This document shows, one piece after another, positions 46,201-53,507 of a stretch of DNA of 64,000 nucleotides. Under the pieces are notes generated by a model. The model saw nothing but the letters and a program-made list of their open reading frames with translations. It did no database searches and was not told where the DNA came from. Positions within the stretch are counted from its first letter, which is position 1. Each line of letters starts with the position of its first letter. The stretch is from Sweltsa coloradensis (taxonomy: Eukaryota > Arthropoda > Insecta > Plecoptera > Chloroperlidae): assembly GCA_024449915.1 (NCBI GenBank), contig JAMZAV010000363.1:186001-250000 (forward strand). The letters are read 5' to 3'. A program made the position numbers and the translations under genes.

Positions 46201-47472
46201 AGACAGCACTACAATGATATTTAACATCTATAGTATAGGCTAGATCCCCAGTCATTGGTCCACTGGCGTGACAATTTGAAGCCATCTTGAATAGGTCAGT
46301 TTGCATGTTAAAGTAGATGGAGCGATTTGTAGCACAAATATTTTTCAAGATGGTTGTCAGGTTGACAGGTGAGCATATTAGCCATTAATACAAAATGATT
46401 TCTAAATTCCCTTATGCAATCAATAACTTCTTATTGTTTCTGTTTGTGCATTCCCATGCTGCACAAGCTAAAACCATATCAAACAACCAAGAATAATTTA
46501 AAACATAATGTAAAGCATAAATTGAATGCCAAATCACCATCTTGAATAGGTCAGATTGACGCTCGCGCCTGTGCGGACGTATTGGAGTCTGATGATCTAG
46601 CCTAATATAGATGTTTAATATCATTGTATTTATATCTCTCTTGAGGTTCAGGATAGATCTGATTAGTCACATGTACGAAATAAGTACAGTAAGAAATTGT
46701 ATTTTTTCTTAAATAAATACTGTTATCTCACCAGCATCCAGTATTGCCTCATATGTTTTCTCCATCAACTTCCTCAAATTGGCTGACATATAATTCGCTT
46801 GTTTGTAGTGTAGACCAAAGAAACCAGCATCAAATTTCTCCAAGTTTTTTATCTTTCCACATCGTTCTGGTAGCAATGGGTGATCTTAGGGAAGAAAGCA
46901 TACATTCTTTGTAGAGTAACATAACAGGCAAGTTGAATGTGTTAAACTAATAAATAAATTCGGAAATTTTCCAATTTTGATGATTCTACAAAAATCCAAA
47001 ATGATCAAAATCAAGTTTTTTTTTTATATATACAAATTTATGTATTGTCATAGAACATAGAACATACATGACTCATACAACATGGCAAAATTGTACAAAT
47101 AAATAATTAATGTTACATAGGCCTACAGAAATAAATCTAACAAGAATATAATATAATAATAATATAATATATTGATGATTTTTGTGATGTGTCTATATAG
47201 AAGGCTGTATAATATGTGTGACCAAAATACCTGTTCAAAATTTCGTATCAATCTGATAATTACTCACCACTCTCAGATCGAAACCCTGCCGTGACCATAT
47301 CGACCTTGTTGAACAGGTTGTCTCTGAACTCGTGCACATTGTCACTCTCAGGGTAGGTTCCAGCCAGGCCTGATATGCAGACCTCGTCTCCAGGGGGTGG
47401 AGCAGAGAGCCACCTGCCGTCTCTAGGCGGGTCCAAGGTCACGGTACCACCCTCACATGTTGTGCAACGCAT
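7592..47472 (-). CDS. FAS-B: animal type I fatty acid synthase-like gene, 34 coding exons, with lesions
   Basis: Seen: exons in gene order 47472-47268, 46884-46732, 42874-42701, 41596-41396, 40570-40332, 39515-39284, 36415-36218, 35008-34886, 34598-34377, 34113-33964, 33536-33244, 31815-31554, 29372-29264, 28753-28496, 27446-27258, 26264-26118, 25657-25488, 23034-22747, 22596-22403, 22016-21777, 21241-21118, 20355-20179, 19581-19399, 19365-19119, 18684-18507, 17973-17828, 17044-16797, 16383-16059, 14646-14497, 13966-13760, 13208-12946, 12358-12074, 8972-8727, 7750-7592. Every junction keeps phase. The sum is about 2,330 codons, a little short of usual animal FAS (about 2,400-2,500), mostly through MAT loss. 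Domain order KS-MAT-DH-linker-ER-KR-ACP-TE is that of cytosolic FAS. Odd: 12-fold tandem exon 3, one-base insertion in exon 6, degenerate MAT, duplicated TE exons. It may be a decaying paralog or a remodelled synthase. The start ATG at 47472 follows a 23-nt UTR stretch after an acceptor. Confidence 0.9.
7955..8030 (+). repeat. GGTGGAGGTGCC dispersed repeat
   Basis: Two spaced GGTGGAGG.GCCGGGT units. Related pairs lie at 9946-10010, 12440-12500 and 38620-38690. The last three are followed by a tract with CCCGAACCCGAACC and ACCCGCAC, so they form one dispersed element of about 300 bp. Confidence 0.5.
9050..9435 (+). mobile_element. MITE (CTGCCACCTC family), copy 1
   Basis: Terminal inverted repeats include CTGCAACCTCGAGTTTTCAT and ATGGAAATTCGAGATGGC; inner repeats ACATTTGCTGTATGTAG and CACATACAGAAAATTAAG. 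A second copy is at 11186-11505 (within the TE-exon duplication) and a fuller copy at 32759-33180. Confidence 0.7.
9582..9866 (-). CDS. Duplicate of TE exon 32, intact
   Basis: 285 nt, phase 0 at both ends, acceptor TTTAG and donor GTATGA. It encodes the same [17 protein letters not shown] to [11 protein letters not shown] stretch as 12358-12074 with mostly silent differences. It can be spliced directly after exon 31 in place of exon 32. Including both would duplicate 95 residues and the nucleophile motif in frame. Confidence 0.75.
10445..10703 (-). pseudogene. Duplicate of TE exon 31, frameshifted
   Basis: 259 nt against 263 in the parent exon. One base is lost in the FSDETAAS stretch, which gives DETLLPSQ then TAG. 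Three more losses downstream restore phase relative to one another (DLQPTLF became DFSRSLM). The acceptor and the GTAAGT donor are kept. If included after exon 32 it would end the protein early, so it should be skipped in any functional transcript. Confidence 0.85.
11621..12066 (+). mobile_element. Insertion of about 445 bp in one arm of the TE-exon duplication
   Basis: Absent from the matching place in the other arm (after CACGAAAGTACCTCC). It is AT-rich and ends with a stretch containing GAAGATGATGG and ATCGAAACGTCAG, a pattern common at the ends of arthropod SINE or Penelope-like elements. It lies 8 bp downstream of the exon 32 donor. The class is uncertain. Confidence 0.5.
13760..14646 (-). 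CDS. FAS-B acyl carrier protein (ACP) exons 29-30
   Basis: Exons 14646-14497 (linker: [32 protein letters not shown]) and 13966-13760. The second holds [17 protein letters not shown], then [17 protein letters not shown], whose DSL Ser takes the phosphopantetheine arm, and [19 protein letters not shown]. It closely matches the ACP exon of FAS-A at 14-217, with the same intron phases and a matching GGTACG donor. No lesion is seen. Confidence 0.93.
15127..15410 (+). mobile_element. Foldback element with about 65-bp inverted arms
   Basis: The left arm holds CTAGGGAAACGCCAAAGTCG, GACGAGTGAGTGAGCC and GTTGAGTACCCGG; the right arm is its reverse complement (15345-15410). A related end, GCTTCGCTCACTCGTCTAAT, lies at 15992-16012, so a longer element reaching 16012 is possible. 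Confidence 0.7.
15410..15500 (+). mobile_element. tRNA-derived SINE fragment
   Basis: Contains a box-B-like GTGGGTTCAATTCCCTGG and the tail TTTGTAATTTCTGGATTG shared with 36010-36115 and (as TTTAATTTCTGAATTGTAG) 53200-53290. Part of a tRNA fold only; not a gene. Confidence 0.5.
16059..17973 (-). CDS. FAS-B ketoreductase (KR) exons 26-28
   Basis: Exons 17973-17828, 17044-16797 and 16383-16059. The Rossmann loop [17 protein letters not shown] is built across the first junction. It is followed by [29 protein letters not shown], then [16 protein letters not shown] (catalytic Ser), [16 protein letters not shown] (catalytic Tyr) and [12 protein letters not shown]. Known: NADPH-dependent reduction of the 3-ketoacyl intermediate. 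Intact; first-exon phase 1 and last-exon phase 1. Confidence 0.93.
18507..21241 (-). CDS. FAS-B enoyl reductase (ER) exons 21-25
   Basis: Exons 21241-21118, 20355-20179, 19581-19399, 19365-19119 and 18684-18507. Motifs in order: [40 protein letters not shown], the NADPH-binding loop [54 protein letters not shown] and [17 protein letters not shown] (crossing into exon 26). Known: medium-chain reductase fold that reduces the enoyl intermediate with NADPH. All are intact and in phase. Confidence 0.92.
20650..20945 (+). repeat. GC-rich dispersed repeat, copy 2
   Basis: Lies in the FAS-B intron between exons 21 and 22. Diverged relative of 3465-3790 with the shared GCGAGCTCTGG and CTCCCCGACGGCGACGAC stretches. 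Confidence 0.45.
21777..27446 (-). CDS. FAS-B central structural region (pseudo-methyltransferase / pseudo-KR / linker), exons 15-20
   Basis: Exons 27446-27258, 26264-26118, 25657-25488, 23034-22747, 22596-22403 and 22016-21777, with phases consistent. They encode [26 protein letters not shown], the non-catalytic core ([30 protein letters not shown]) and the approach to ER ([25 protein letters not shown]). Known: in animal FAS this region is non-catalytic and shapes the condensing-to-modifying junction. No lesion is seen. The introns between these exons hold the SINE, tRNA-like hairpin, long palindrome and TTAA element listed separately. Confidence 0.85.
23129..23768 (+). mobile_element. piggyBac-like non-autonomous element (TTAA target)
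   Basis: CCCTCCGTCACTCGCG at 23133 and its complement ending at 23764 form inverted termini, flanked on both sides by TTAA (23129-23132, 23765-23768), the target and duplication of piggyBac transposases. Subterminal GGGGTTT/CGAACCCC motifs repeat inside. 632 bp, no transposase. Confidence 0.85.
23917..25298 (+). mobile_element. Giant palindromic foldback element A
   Basis: Two arms of about 660 bp (23917-24575 and 24635-25298) are near-perfect inverted copies around a 60-bp spacer. The ends read ATCCTGTCAAATAAGA. The arms contain GGCCGCCATATTGGAAAATGG motifs. No coding. Lies in the FAS-B intron between exons 17 and 18. Confidence 0.9.
27076..27215 (-). mobile_element. tRNA-derived SINE, copy 2
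   Basis: Shares GATGTCCGAGGGCTGTTTAA, CAATCCCTTGCAT and GCCAACACTGTCGG with 4830-5010; box-B-like CGGGATTCGAGCCCG on the complementary reading. Confidence 0.65.
27545..27790. repeat. Inverted pair of tRNA-like sequences (hairpin)
   Basis: 27566-27640 (-) and 27695-27773 (+) are reverse complements, separated by a T-rich spacer, with flanking sequence (GCAATAGTCGTAAAAGTTTG) also inverted. The + arm folds as a cloverleaf: acceptor GTCCCGG/TCGGGGC, D arm GCTC/GAGC, T arm CTGGG/CCCAG. The anticodon loop ACGTTAA would read GTT (Asn), but position 33 is C instead of U and one anticodon-stem pair is missing. Judged tRNA-derived SINE, not a working tRNA gene. Confidence 0.65.
28496..31815 (-). CDS. 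FAS-B dehydratase (DH) exons 12-14
   Basis: Exons 31815-31554, 29372-29264 and 28753-28496. The first has [13 protein letters not shown] [18 protein letters not shown], then [16 protein letters not shown] with the HxxxGxxxxP catalytic-His motif. The second has [15 protein letters not shown]. The third has [18 protein letters not shown] and [17 protein letters not shown]. Known: DH removes water from the 3-hydroxyacyl intermediate. The residue in GYNYSG stands where vertebrate FAS has the second catalytic residue, Asp (GYDYG); whether insect FAS normally has Asn here must be checked. The intron between the last two exons starts with GC. Confidence 0.9.
29732..31190 (+). mobile_element. Giant nested palindromic foldback element B
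   Basis: Outer ends TAGCGGCAAAATGTGAGACA and its complement. Between them are nested inverted modules built on GATGGCG.CC / CCGCCATTTTGAAAATGG, GCCCGGTACCAC and AATGTCTCACACG; one inner palindrome spans about 30000-30290. About 1.46 kb, no protein. Lies in the FAS-B intron between exons 12 and 13. Confidence 0.88.
31949..32759 (-). mobile_element. TTGGATGAGCG-family element, copy 2 (reverse)
   Basis: Reverse copy of 5373-6142: ACTAGGAAAACGCTTAAG tail at 31949, TTGGATGAGCG at 31980-31990, CGCTCATCCAA ending at 32759. Directly abuts the MITE at 32759-33180. Confidence 0.8.
32759..33180 (+). mobile_element. MITE (CTGCCACCTC family), full copy
   Basis: Outer termini CTAAGTGACA and TGTCACTTAG. 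Inner inverted repeats CTGCCACCTCTAATTTTCAT (32812) and AAAATTTGAGGTGGCAG (ending 33107). Shares GGCTTGGCTCAACGCTGCAC with copies at 9050 and 11186. Confidence 0.75.
33244..35008 (-). CDS. FAS-B malonyl/acetyl transferase (MAT) remnant, exons 8-11
   Basis: Exons 35008-34886, 34598-34377, 34113-33964 and 33536-33244. The framework is recognisable: RPIWFVFS (normally followed by GMGSQW), [34 protein letters not shown] and the C-terminal TLGRL. Key parts are lost. FSGMGSQW reads FSHKDCHW. The nucleophile elbow GHSxGE reads TDSLSK (Ser kept, at 34051-34053). YWRG, whose Arg (606 in human FAS) holds the malonyl carboxylate, reads YNEG. No exon between 33964 and 33536 encodes the roughly 150 residues that should contain the catalytic His. 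All four exons are open and in phase. Inference: MAT is non-functional while the linker is kept as a scaffold. Confidence 0.82.
35072..35453 (+). mobile_element. TTAA-ended MITE with TIRs of about 35 bp
   Basis: TTAAGGGTGTAGCCTACCAC at the left and its complement ending at 35453. Inner inverted blocks AGACAGCTATGTGATTTTG and AAAGCACATAGCTGTCTG. No protein. Confidence 0.8.
35900..36115 (+). mobile_element. tRNA-derived SINE, full copy
   Basis: Body CGGGAAACACTCCTGTAAG with TGTAATTGATTTTATGG (shared with 3022-3100, 28214-28265 and 53039-53100), then a tRNA-like head with ATCTCGGTAGCTTAGGGGTA, box-B-like CTGGTTCGATACC, and tail TTTAATTTCTGGATTG. Confidence 0.65.
36218..47472 (-). CDS. FAS-B ketosynthase (KS) exons 1-7
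   Basis: Exons 47472-47268, 46884-46732, 42874-42701, 41596-41396, 40570-40332, 39515-39284 and 36415-36218. The N-terminus reaches the usual FAS opening [15 protein letters not shown] after about 30 residues. The decarboxylative condensation triad is present: Cys in VDTACSST (exon 4), His in VEAHGTGTK (end of exon 5) and His in SNIGHTE (exon 6). Exon 7 holds [15 protein letters not shown], a hallmark of the KS C-terminus. Known: KS joins malonyl-ACP to the growing acyl chain. Odd: exon 3 has 11 extra upstream copies; the usual ANRIS element reads ATQIS; exon 6 is 232 nt where phase 0 to phase 0 needs 231, which creates a TAG at 39321-39323. All active-site residues lie before the frameshift. 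Confidence 0.9.
36735..38385 (+). pseudogene. Degenerate non-LTR retrotransposon (reverse transcriptase and 3' end)
   Basis: Reads [29 protein letters not shown] and FINDIS, the fingers/palm of a Jockey/CR1-type reverse transcriptase. The catalytic YADD is present only in another frame (HLYADDLQL), so a frameshift precedes it. Further blocks ([12 protein letters not shown]) follow. The 3' end has GCTTAACAGGCCTTAAT and a (AATCA)n tail at about 38355-38385. Several stops; not active. It sits in the FAS-B intron between exons 6 and 7. Confidence 0.85.
38620..38900 (+). repeat. GGTGGAGGTGCC dispersed element
   Basis: Two GGTGGAGGTGCC units, then CGAACCCGAACCCGAC and ACCCGCAC, matching 9946-10215 and 12440-12730. 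Confidence 0.6.
39284..39515 (-). pseudogene. FAS-B KS exon 6 with one-base insertion
   Basis: Reads [23 protein letters not shown], then PPNLHYNTP followed by TAG. Dropping one base at about 39323 continues as [13 protein letters not shown] and joins exon 7 (VVTEPMPW) in phase. The exon is 232 nt; both borders are phase 0. It could be a genuine null mutation or a sequencing error. Confidence 0.85.
40770..40935 (+). repeat. Short imperfect tandem repeat
   Basis: GGGTGAACAAATGATGGTGAACAA-type units alternate with ATAGTAAAGG in the intron before exon 5. No coding value. Confidence 0.6.
42104..42690 (+). mobile_element. MITE next to the proximal exon-3 splice donor
   Basis: Termini GTTATA...TCCAACGAAAGAAT and the inverse, ending TATAAC at 42690, about 9 bp from the donor GT of exon 3 (42700-42699). 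The interior (TTTGTCACGAATGTGGAAATA, CCATGTATGCTTTAGTGACA) is related to 53555-53780. Confidence 0.7.
42701..42874 (-). CDS. FAS-B KS exon 3, splice-competent copy
   Basis: A 174-nt exon of 58 codons. It follows a TTTCAG acceptor and ends in ACAG before a GTGGGT donor, joining exon 2 (codon G/GT) and exon 4 (G/GT CCC) in frame to give FLGLTGPSYS across the junction. It encodes [12 protein letters not shown] at its start. It is the 3'-most of 12 copies and the most divergent at its 3' end, for example ISYFLGLTG where the others read ISCFLGL. A transposon end at 42690 lies about 9 bp into its downstream intron. Confidence 0.85.
42883..45185 (-). pseudogene. Eleven distal exon-3 copies lacking an in-frame donor
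   Basis: These 11 copies keep the reading frame through [13 protein letters not shown]. The base after the exon boundary is T instead of G, so the donor used by the proximal copy is lost. The nearest alternative (ACA before GTTTGT) would give 173 nt and shift the frame into exon 4. Read through, most units end at TAG a few codons later (LTVCF then stop); the two with the 2-bp deletion run further in another frame. Inclusion would therefore give a truncated product. Whether any is spliced in is unknown. Confidence 0.7.
45313..45725 (+). mobile_element. MITE copy 1 (CATTGATATTTAAC family)
   Basis: Inverted termini: GATATTTAACAACTATAGTA at the left, CTATAGATGTTAAATATCATTG at the right. Lies directly upstream of the exon-3 array, in the same intron. 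Confidence 0.8.
46212..46626 (-). mobile_element. MITE copy 2, opposite orientation
   Basis: Shares TGTGCGGACGTATTGGAG, its termini and interior with 45313-45725 in reverse, so the two form a large inverted repeat with a spacer of about 490 bp. Confidence 0.8.
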
Positions 47473-47495
47473 CTTTTGACCTTGATTACTTAAAC

Positions 47496-49817
47496 CTGAA
47501 AATCAATTTTGATTATTGTAATTGTTGCACATTCTTTAATTCTCAATATAGTGTAACTTTCAACTCACGATACATAAAACTAAAATAATATTCCTAAATT
47601 GACACAGATTAGACTGAAGGCTGAAGCATTTATTCCCGCATGTATAAGTAAACTCAATGTATCAACTAGACTTATGTATGCCACAAGAATCTTTCAATTG
47701 GAAGAATAAATTGAATTGAAAATGAATCGATTTAATTTAAAATAAATTAAGTACGATATACCTATATTTAATTATCAATAACTTGAAAACTATATACACC
47801 TGTACATTTAAAATGCTCAATATAGTCACTGTGTTCCTGTCCTCACTCCAAATAATATATTACCATTAACACATAATACAATGTGAATATCAGCGAAAGT
47901 GATTCAACTTTGTATACATAGTTTGCATTACGTAACCAACGTATGATCCTTCAAGGTAAGATAAAAATTGTGCTATAATTGTGTCAAGAAGGCTTTGTGT
48001 AATATTCAAATTTACCCGAGGAGAATCCGTTTCCTGTCAGGATATCGACACAAAGGTCAAACATATCTTATTTTTTTTATTTTACAAAATGGAAATTATT
48101 GTTACTGGTTTATGCCGGATATTCGATGAATGATTTAATCAGAATTAAAATAATACTAGTCTCTTGGGCTTTAGTTTAGTATGTTTGTCCAATGGTTTTA
48201 ACCGATAGAATAGCTTGCAAAGGTTTCTTCACTCGATAAAACTAATACAAGGGATTGAGCCCTTATTAATCGACCCTTGGACATTCCCTTACAAGTTGTC
48301 GAAATTCAAATAATTATTATGCAATTTCCACGATAAATTAAAATTTAGCATTGGATGTATTTGGATGTATGTATCTCATGCATAATGAAAGCAATAAATT
48401 AATTATTGAATCTTAATGCAAAGTGTTGATTTTGCTGGATTATTTCGGAACAGGGCAACACATTAAACAAATTCTTATGACTTGATGTAGGCCTTCATAT
48501 TTTAAACTAAAGTTTTCTACGAAACTTCACCAACGACAATTGCATGGCCCTCTATAAATATTTTGGGTATTTTCAAGTAAGGGTAACTTAAACGAAGAAA
48601 AACTTGGGAAAGCTTTAATTTGAAATCTGAATGACTGGCATCAAATCCAGGACCTCCCGAGCTGTCGGTAGTACTAATATACATAATCACTTCCCCAATA
48701 AATTTGGAGTACAGTATAATGAAGAAGTAAAAAGTGAACTGCATAATAATTATATAATATGAAAGAGAAATCAAATTTGTTCATCAACCTTCATCACAAT
48801 CCCTATCACATTTTATTATTACTTAATTTCTGTTTACTTCATCTGTTTTTAACTTTAAGTTTTTATATTTTTCTATAACTAATGTGAACTTTCCATGAAA
48901 TTAATATTCCATTCAATTTCTTTCAATCAAATCTAATTAATCTATGTTCAATTCGATAATTAATGATAATTTATCAAAGGCAGTATCTTATAGCATAAAT
49001 TGTGTCCATACATTGATAGCTAGTTATAATATTAGATATCCAGTAGAAAATAGCTCATGATTCATATTAATAAATCATTCTAGTGTAAAATTGGGTTAAC
49101 GTTTTCATATTATCGCGTTCATTTTGTTGCATAATTATCTGACAAATAACTAGGGAAGTTACGCATATTATAGCGAAATATTCAAACAAGTCTCGGTGTG
49201 ATTCAAACAACCCTACATAAAAAATATATTAACACGAAAATTGTGCAAATCAATATCTGTCGCACAAACTATAACATAATATCAACAATAACTCAAATCC
49301 ATAATTTAAATCTCTATGCTTAAAAGGTATTTGAATTCTGGTCCTTTTGGATTAAATTCAAGAAACATCCATTATCGTTGAATATTAGAATAATTCATGA
49401 TATTTAGTTTATTGTTCGAGAAAAATCTTGCTTGTGTTTCCTTTTGGACAAAGTAAATACAAATATTCAATAACAGACTAATTTAATTGATCCAAGAAAA
49501 CAATATGAAACCGTTACATGTTTAATGTAAAGACAGTGGTCATGTAAGGCATTAGATGTAATTATAGTAAAAAAATCTATGAATAAGTTTATTAAAGCAA
49601 AACATTATGTTTTTTGCCCTTCTCTAACAGAAAATAACACGTTCGTATGTGAAAGAAATCGGAAAACAAACATTCTAACAAAATATTTTGTTTATATTTA
49701 CCTACAACAGAAACTTAGTTGTAGAAAATGAGATAATAACGAAATATTAGTATTCACATTCACAATAATTCACAATATCCACTTCGCAATGTCGTGGCAC
49801 GTTCGTACAATGTTTAC
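47496..49817. other. AT-rich non-coding interval, candidate first intron of FAS-B
   Basis: No convincing coding exon. Holds a partial reverse SINE (48233-48300) and simple AT-rich sequence. Interpreted as the 5' UTR intron. Confidence 0.4.
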
Positions 49818-49936
49818 TTGCGACGGGGCGAAATTATCCGAAACTGGTACAACTTTGATTTAATAATAATAATGTTATAACACTGATTTCCTTGATTAGT
49901 TTTTAATACACACGGATCAAACCAACAAGCAAGACT
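49818..49936 (-). other. Candidate FAS-B 5' non-coding exon
   Basis: Starts at the initiator A and could end at a CAA/GTAAAC donor at 49818/49817. It includes a CpG-rich patch (49790-49860) unlike the AT-rich surroundings. It would splice to the acceptor before 47495, which leaves 23 nt of UTR before the ATG. Other donors are possible. Confidence 0.35.
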
Positions 49937-49969
49937 GAATTCGATCCGAGGTGGGTTATAGTTTTTATA
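49936..49969 (-). promoter_or_regulatory. Candidate FAS-B core promoter: TATA box and initiator
   Basis: On the minus strand TATAAAAA lies at 49969-49962 and the arthropod-type initiator TTCAGTC has its A at 49936, so TATA starts 33 bp upstream. It lies about 2.5 kb before the exon that holds the start codon, whose 5' border is a splice acceptor (47496-47497), so an upstream non-coding exon is required. Inference from position and motif spacing. Confidence 0.5.
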
Positions 49970-50269
49970 GGTTACTGTTTTGATTTGAACGGCGTAGACC
50001 TATATTCCCAAGGTTAAACTGTCATATCGGTGTCACTATGTTGTTGTGTAGAATATTTGAAAACAGAACAATGATAGATATTCCCGTGAGTCTAGAGAAT
50101 TAAAACAAGTCCATGAGATATAAGAATACCCAGTAAAAACAAACAATGTTTCACAACATAAATTGTATATAAATGATACAATATAATGAAATAACACACA
50201 ATTTTTCAATTTCAATGTATCTGAAAAATGTATTGCTAGTCTTATACAAGGTTACCAGTGAAAAGAAAA

Positions 50270-50612
50270 TGGCTATTATATGCAAATTTTAGGTCAATAA
50301 GAAAATGAAAGTTCAAGGTGCAATATTTAATTTTGAGCTATGATGTTTTTATTGTTTCAACTTTCAGTACACCTTGTCTCTGGACTGAGTATAACGGAAA
50401 ATAATTGTCTGAAATAATTTTCGATATGCGACTTTTTTTTGACACGTGGTACAAATAAGAGTTTTAAACCTGTGGACGAACAAATTCGTACATTGAACGT
50501 TATTTCATAAAAGTTATTTTCCCTTGTACTCAATCCAGAGACAAAGGTGTGTTGAAGTATTGCACCTAGAACTATCATTTTCTTATTGACCCAAAATTTG
50601 CATATAGTGGCC
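50270..50612 (+). mobile_element. MITE with long imperfect inverted arms
   Basis: Left ATATGCAAATTTTAGGTCA..., right ...TGACCCAAAATTTGCATATA; the arms extend over 120 bp (AAGGTGCAATA, TCTCTGGACTGAGTA). 343 bp. Lies about 300 bp upstream of the candidate FAS-B promoter. Confidence 0.75.
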
Positions 50613-51059
50613 TAAATGGAGCTTTTGTCCCGTCCAAAAAAAGTTCTTCTTTTCCCCTTTTATATTCAAGTTTATCTTTCATCCAACCAACATTAAGCCA
50701 TTTCCCTTTGACTTTCAAAATATCGGTAAGAGTCCTCTGGAATAGCCGCTTCTATATAATCTCTTTTGCGACTTATATTTTCTTAATAATGACTGTTATT
50801 GGAAAATAAGGGGCTTGCTCTAAATCTCACCACCTTCAATAATTTTACATACCAGTTTACCGGTTTACTGTAACACTTACATGATGTATTTTGTATTGTA
50901 ATAATAGTATTATTATAAGTACAGTCAATTGTTTATTTTATTTTAGTATTTATGTACATCGATTTTTTTTATTGCTCTCCTTTAAAATTTAGTTTTGACA
51001 ATTGAAGAGAATAGTGGTTATAGAAATAAATACAAATTAATAAATTACAATTATTTTGT

Positions 51060-51450
51060 TCCGAATTAAATTGGTCTTAATTAAATAAGCAATGAAGTCG
51101 AATCCCAATTTTTTCTACGATTTTTAGTTTTTCAAATATCTTTTATCGCTCTTTTTAATGAATTTTGGGAGATTTTAGATTGTGAATTAAAGCTTTAACT
51201 AAGGTTAAAATATAAATTTAAAGACCATTCCTACAACTCTTTTTTTCTGAATTTTTAGCACACTGTATTTTTTGTATCTCAAAAAATAACAATACTAAAA
51301 ATATATTACTTTTCTTCTTCAAACACTATTTTTATATTTTAACCCTCATTTTAGATGTATATTTTTAAACTTATATAAAAAGGACACTTTTTGTCCCATT
51401 GCCATGGGGGGAATGTATTTATTTTTTATTCACAAAAAAAAAAATTGGGA
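51060..51450 (+). repeat. AT-rich dispersed repeat
   Basis: Shares GTCCCATTG, GGGGG.ATGTATTTA and TTTTTATTCACAAAAA with 62800-63170; more diverged relatives appear at 13300-13690 and 14740-15005. Confidence 0.5.
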
Positions 51451-52718
51451 TAAAATTGGAAAACTTATCATTCACTCGGATTAAAATTTGAAATTTGATG
51501 TCCATTTAAATGACCACGGGGACTGAAGGGATTTAAGTAAGGCTTCTGGATTGTTCCAATTATATATTCGAACATTATGGATTCAATGTCAATATATTTA
51601 CAGGGCCATGAATAATATAAATATTTAGACAACTGAATTTTGATAACTGGACTAATGGTTTCTAACTCACTTTCCCAATCGAAATCCCAACCTTTGACCT
51701 CTCTAATCAAGTAGTAATATATCAATCTATATTCTATAAGATATTGATGTGTGAATTAAGATTAACTGTAGCCGGAAAACAGGAAGGTGCCAAATAAATT
51801 ATAAATTATGATTCTGTAATGAGGATGAATAATTGAATTTAAATACGAGTTTTGAACATTTGACCATTGTCAATGTACGAGTGTACCAACATATCGCATA
51901 ACAACGGACGGTGAGAAAGTGAGAAGCAATTTGTTGGGGAGTTGACCATCCTGTAATTGTAGTCTGGCGCCATAAGGTCGATAACCACGCACTCCCATGG
52001 AATTTCAAGGTAGACAAATACCATTATTTACCATACTGTTCAGGAAGCTTCACAGTATTAAAATCTTTTTGGTGCCAGAGTGCTACCTATGACTGGGGGG
52101 GGGGGGAGGATGCAACCTACAACTATGTTTTAAACTACACATTTTGCAACGTCAATCTTTCGTCAGAAAAACCGTTGTGCGCAAATCCGTACGATTACAT
52201 AGTCAAGTTTGGTACGGCACTCCTTTACCCCCTTTCCAGTCGCGGGTGGCATCTGGCACCAAAATTATCTAACTTTGATGCCTCTGTATTCCACCTATAC
52301 CCAAATTTTCACATTGGATCTCAACGATTCATTAATGTCTTGCAATGATTTTCTAAGGGTAATTATTCCTTTCAAACCTGCTCAACCCAATAACTCTCAT
52401 TTTTTGTTTGTTTTTCAAGATAGCATTAAACAGAGCAGAAACTGTTTAATTGTAATTTTAAACTTAAAACCAATGTATATAATTATTGATGTAACACAAT
52501 CCATTGACTTTTTACACCATGGTAACAATCTCCCTTCTGCGAATATCAGGAAAATAATTTTCCATTGAATAATAAATTATAAATAGTTATATTTACCGGT
52601 AGAATTCAGCTTGGAGTTTGCTACGAGAGTTTAATTCAAGGGTACGCATCGGCAAGCTAGACTGAAGATTGCAGGAAGACTTGAATCAGTAAGTTAGATA
52701 GTCTGGATGACAGGGTAA

Positions 52719-53035
52719 GTGGAATTAAATACAGAAATATATAATTGTAGTATTATTATTTATATTTATATACTGTCGATGCGACAGAAAGGGCTTGCGG
52801 TATCGGGCATTAACCTTTATAACTCCATACCATCAGAATATAAAAACCTTAGTGATCATATTAAATTTAAGAAAAAAATTAAATTGTTTCTCATGGAAAG
52901 ATGTTTTTATTCAGTAGAGGAGTTTAAATTGGCTTCTCAAAATCAAATCTGAATTAAACAAAGGTTACTGATGGATTTTTAATGTTACTCCCAATTTATA
53001 ATTTTTTATAATTTAAATTATGTTATTATGTCATA
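52719..53035 (+). pseudogene. 3' fragment of a non-LTR retrotransposon ORF2
   Basis: Reads MRQKGLAVSGINLYNSIPSE, then FKKKIKLFLMERCFYSVEEF, the C-terminal signature of LINE reverse-transcriptase ORFs. 5' truncated. Confidence 0.65.
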
Positions 53036-53038
53036 TTA

Positions 53039-53300
53039 TTTCTCGATTTGGTTGATCGGGAAACACTCCCGTGGGTGTAATTGTTTTTATTTACTACAAT
53101 TCAGAAATTAAAAAAGTCCGCCCCAACCGGGAATCGAACAAGGATCTCCCACATTCCGGGTGGACGTCTTAACCACTAGACCATCAGGATGGGTACATTT
53201 TAATCTCTGAATTGTAGTTGCATTATACATCTGAATGGAGATCCGTGGTTCGATTCCCGGTGTGGGCGGACTTTTTTAATTTCTGAATTGTAGCAAATAA
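53039..53300. repeat. Inverted tRNA-like SINE pair
   Basis: 53110-53190 (-) with CCGGGAATCGAAC and 53225-53270 (+) with GGTTCGATTCCCGGTG lie in opposite orientation, flanked by AATTTCTGAATTGTAG copies. Similar layout to 27545-27790. Confidence 0.6.
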
Positions 53301-53507
53301 AAAAAAAAAAAATGTCAATATTATGTTTATCTGGTTTATCTCGTTTATATAAATAATAATAATAATCTGACAACTCAAATGTTCAACTCATTTATATATT
53401 ATGTGTATGTATATGAAGATGAACCAAAAGAGGCTAATAAATATACTATACTATACTATACTATACCACTTCTTTCTGTTTATTACTAATTCTCCTAACG
53501 AGACAGA

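Noticed and set aside
52209..52568. 119-codon open frame
   Set aside because: No recognisable motif, no splice or promoter context, and lies in repeat-rich intergenic DNA.
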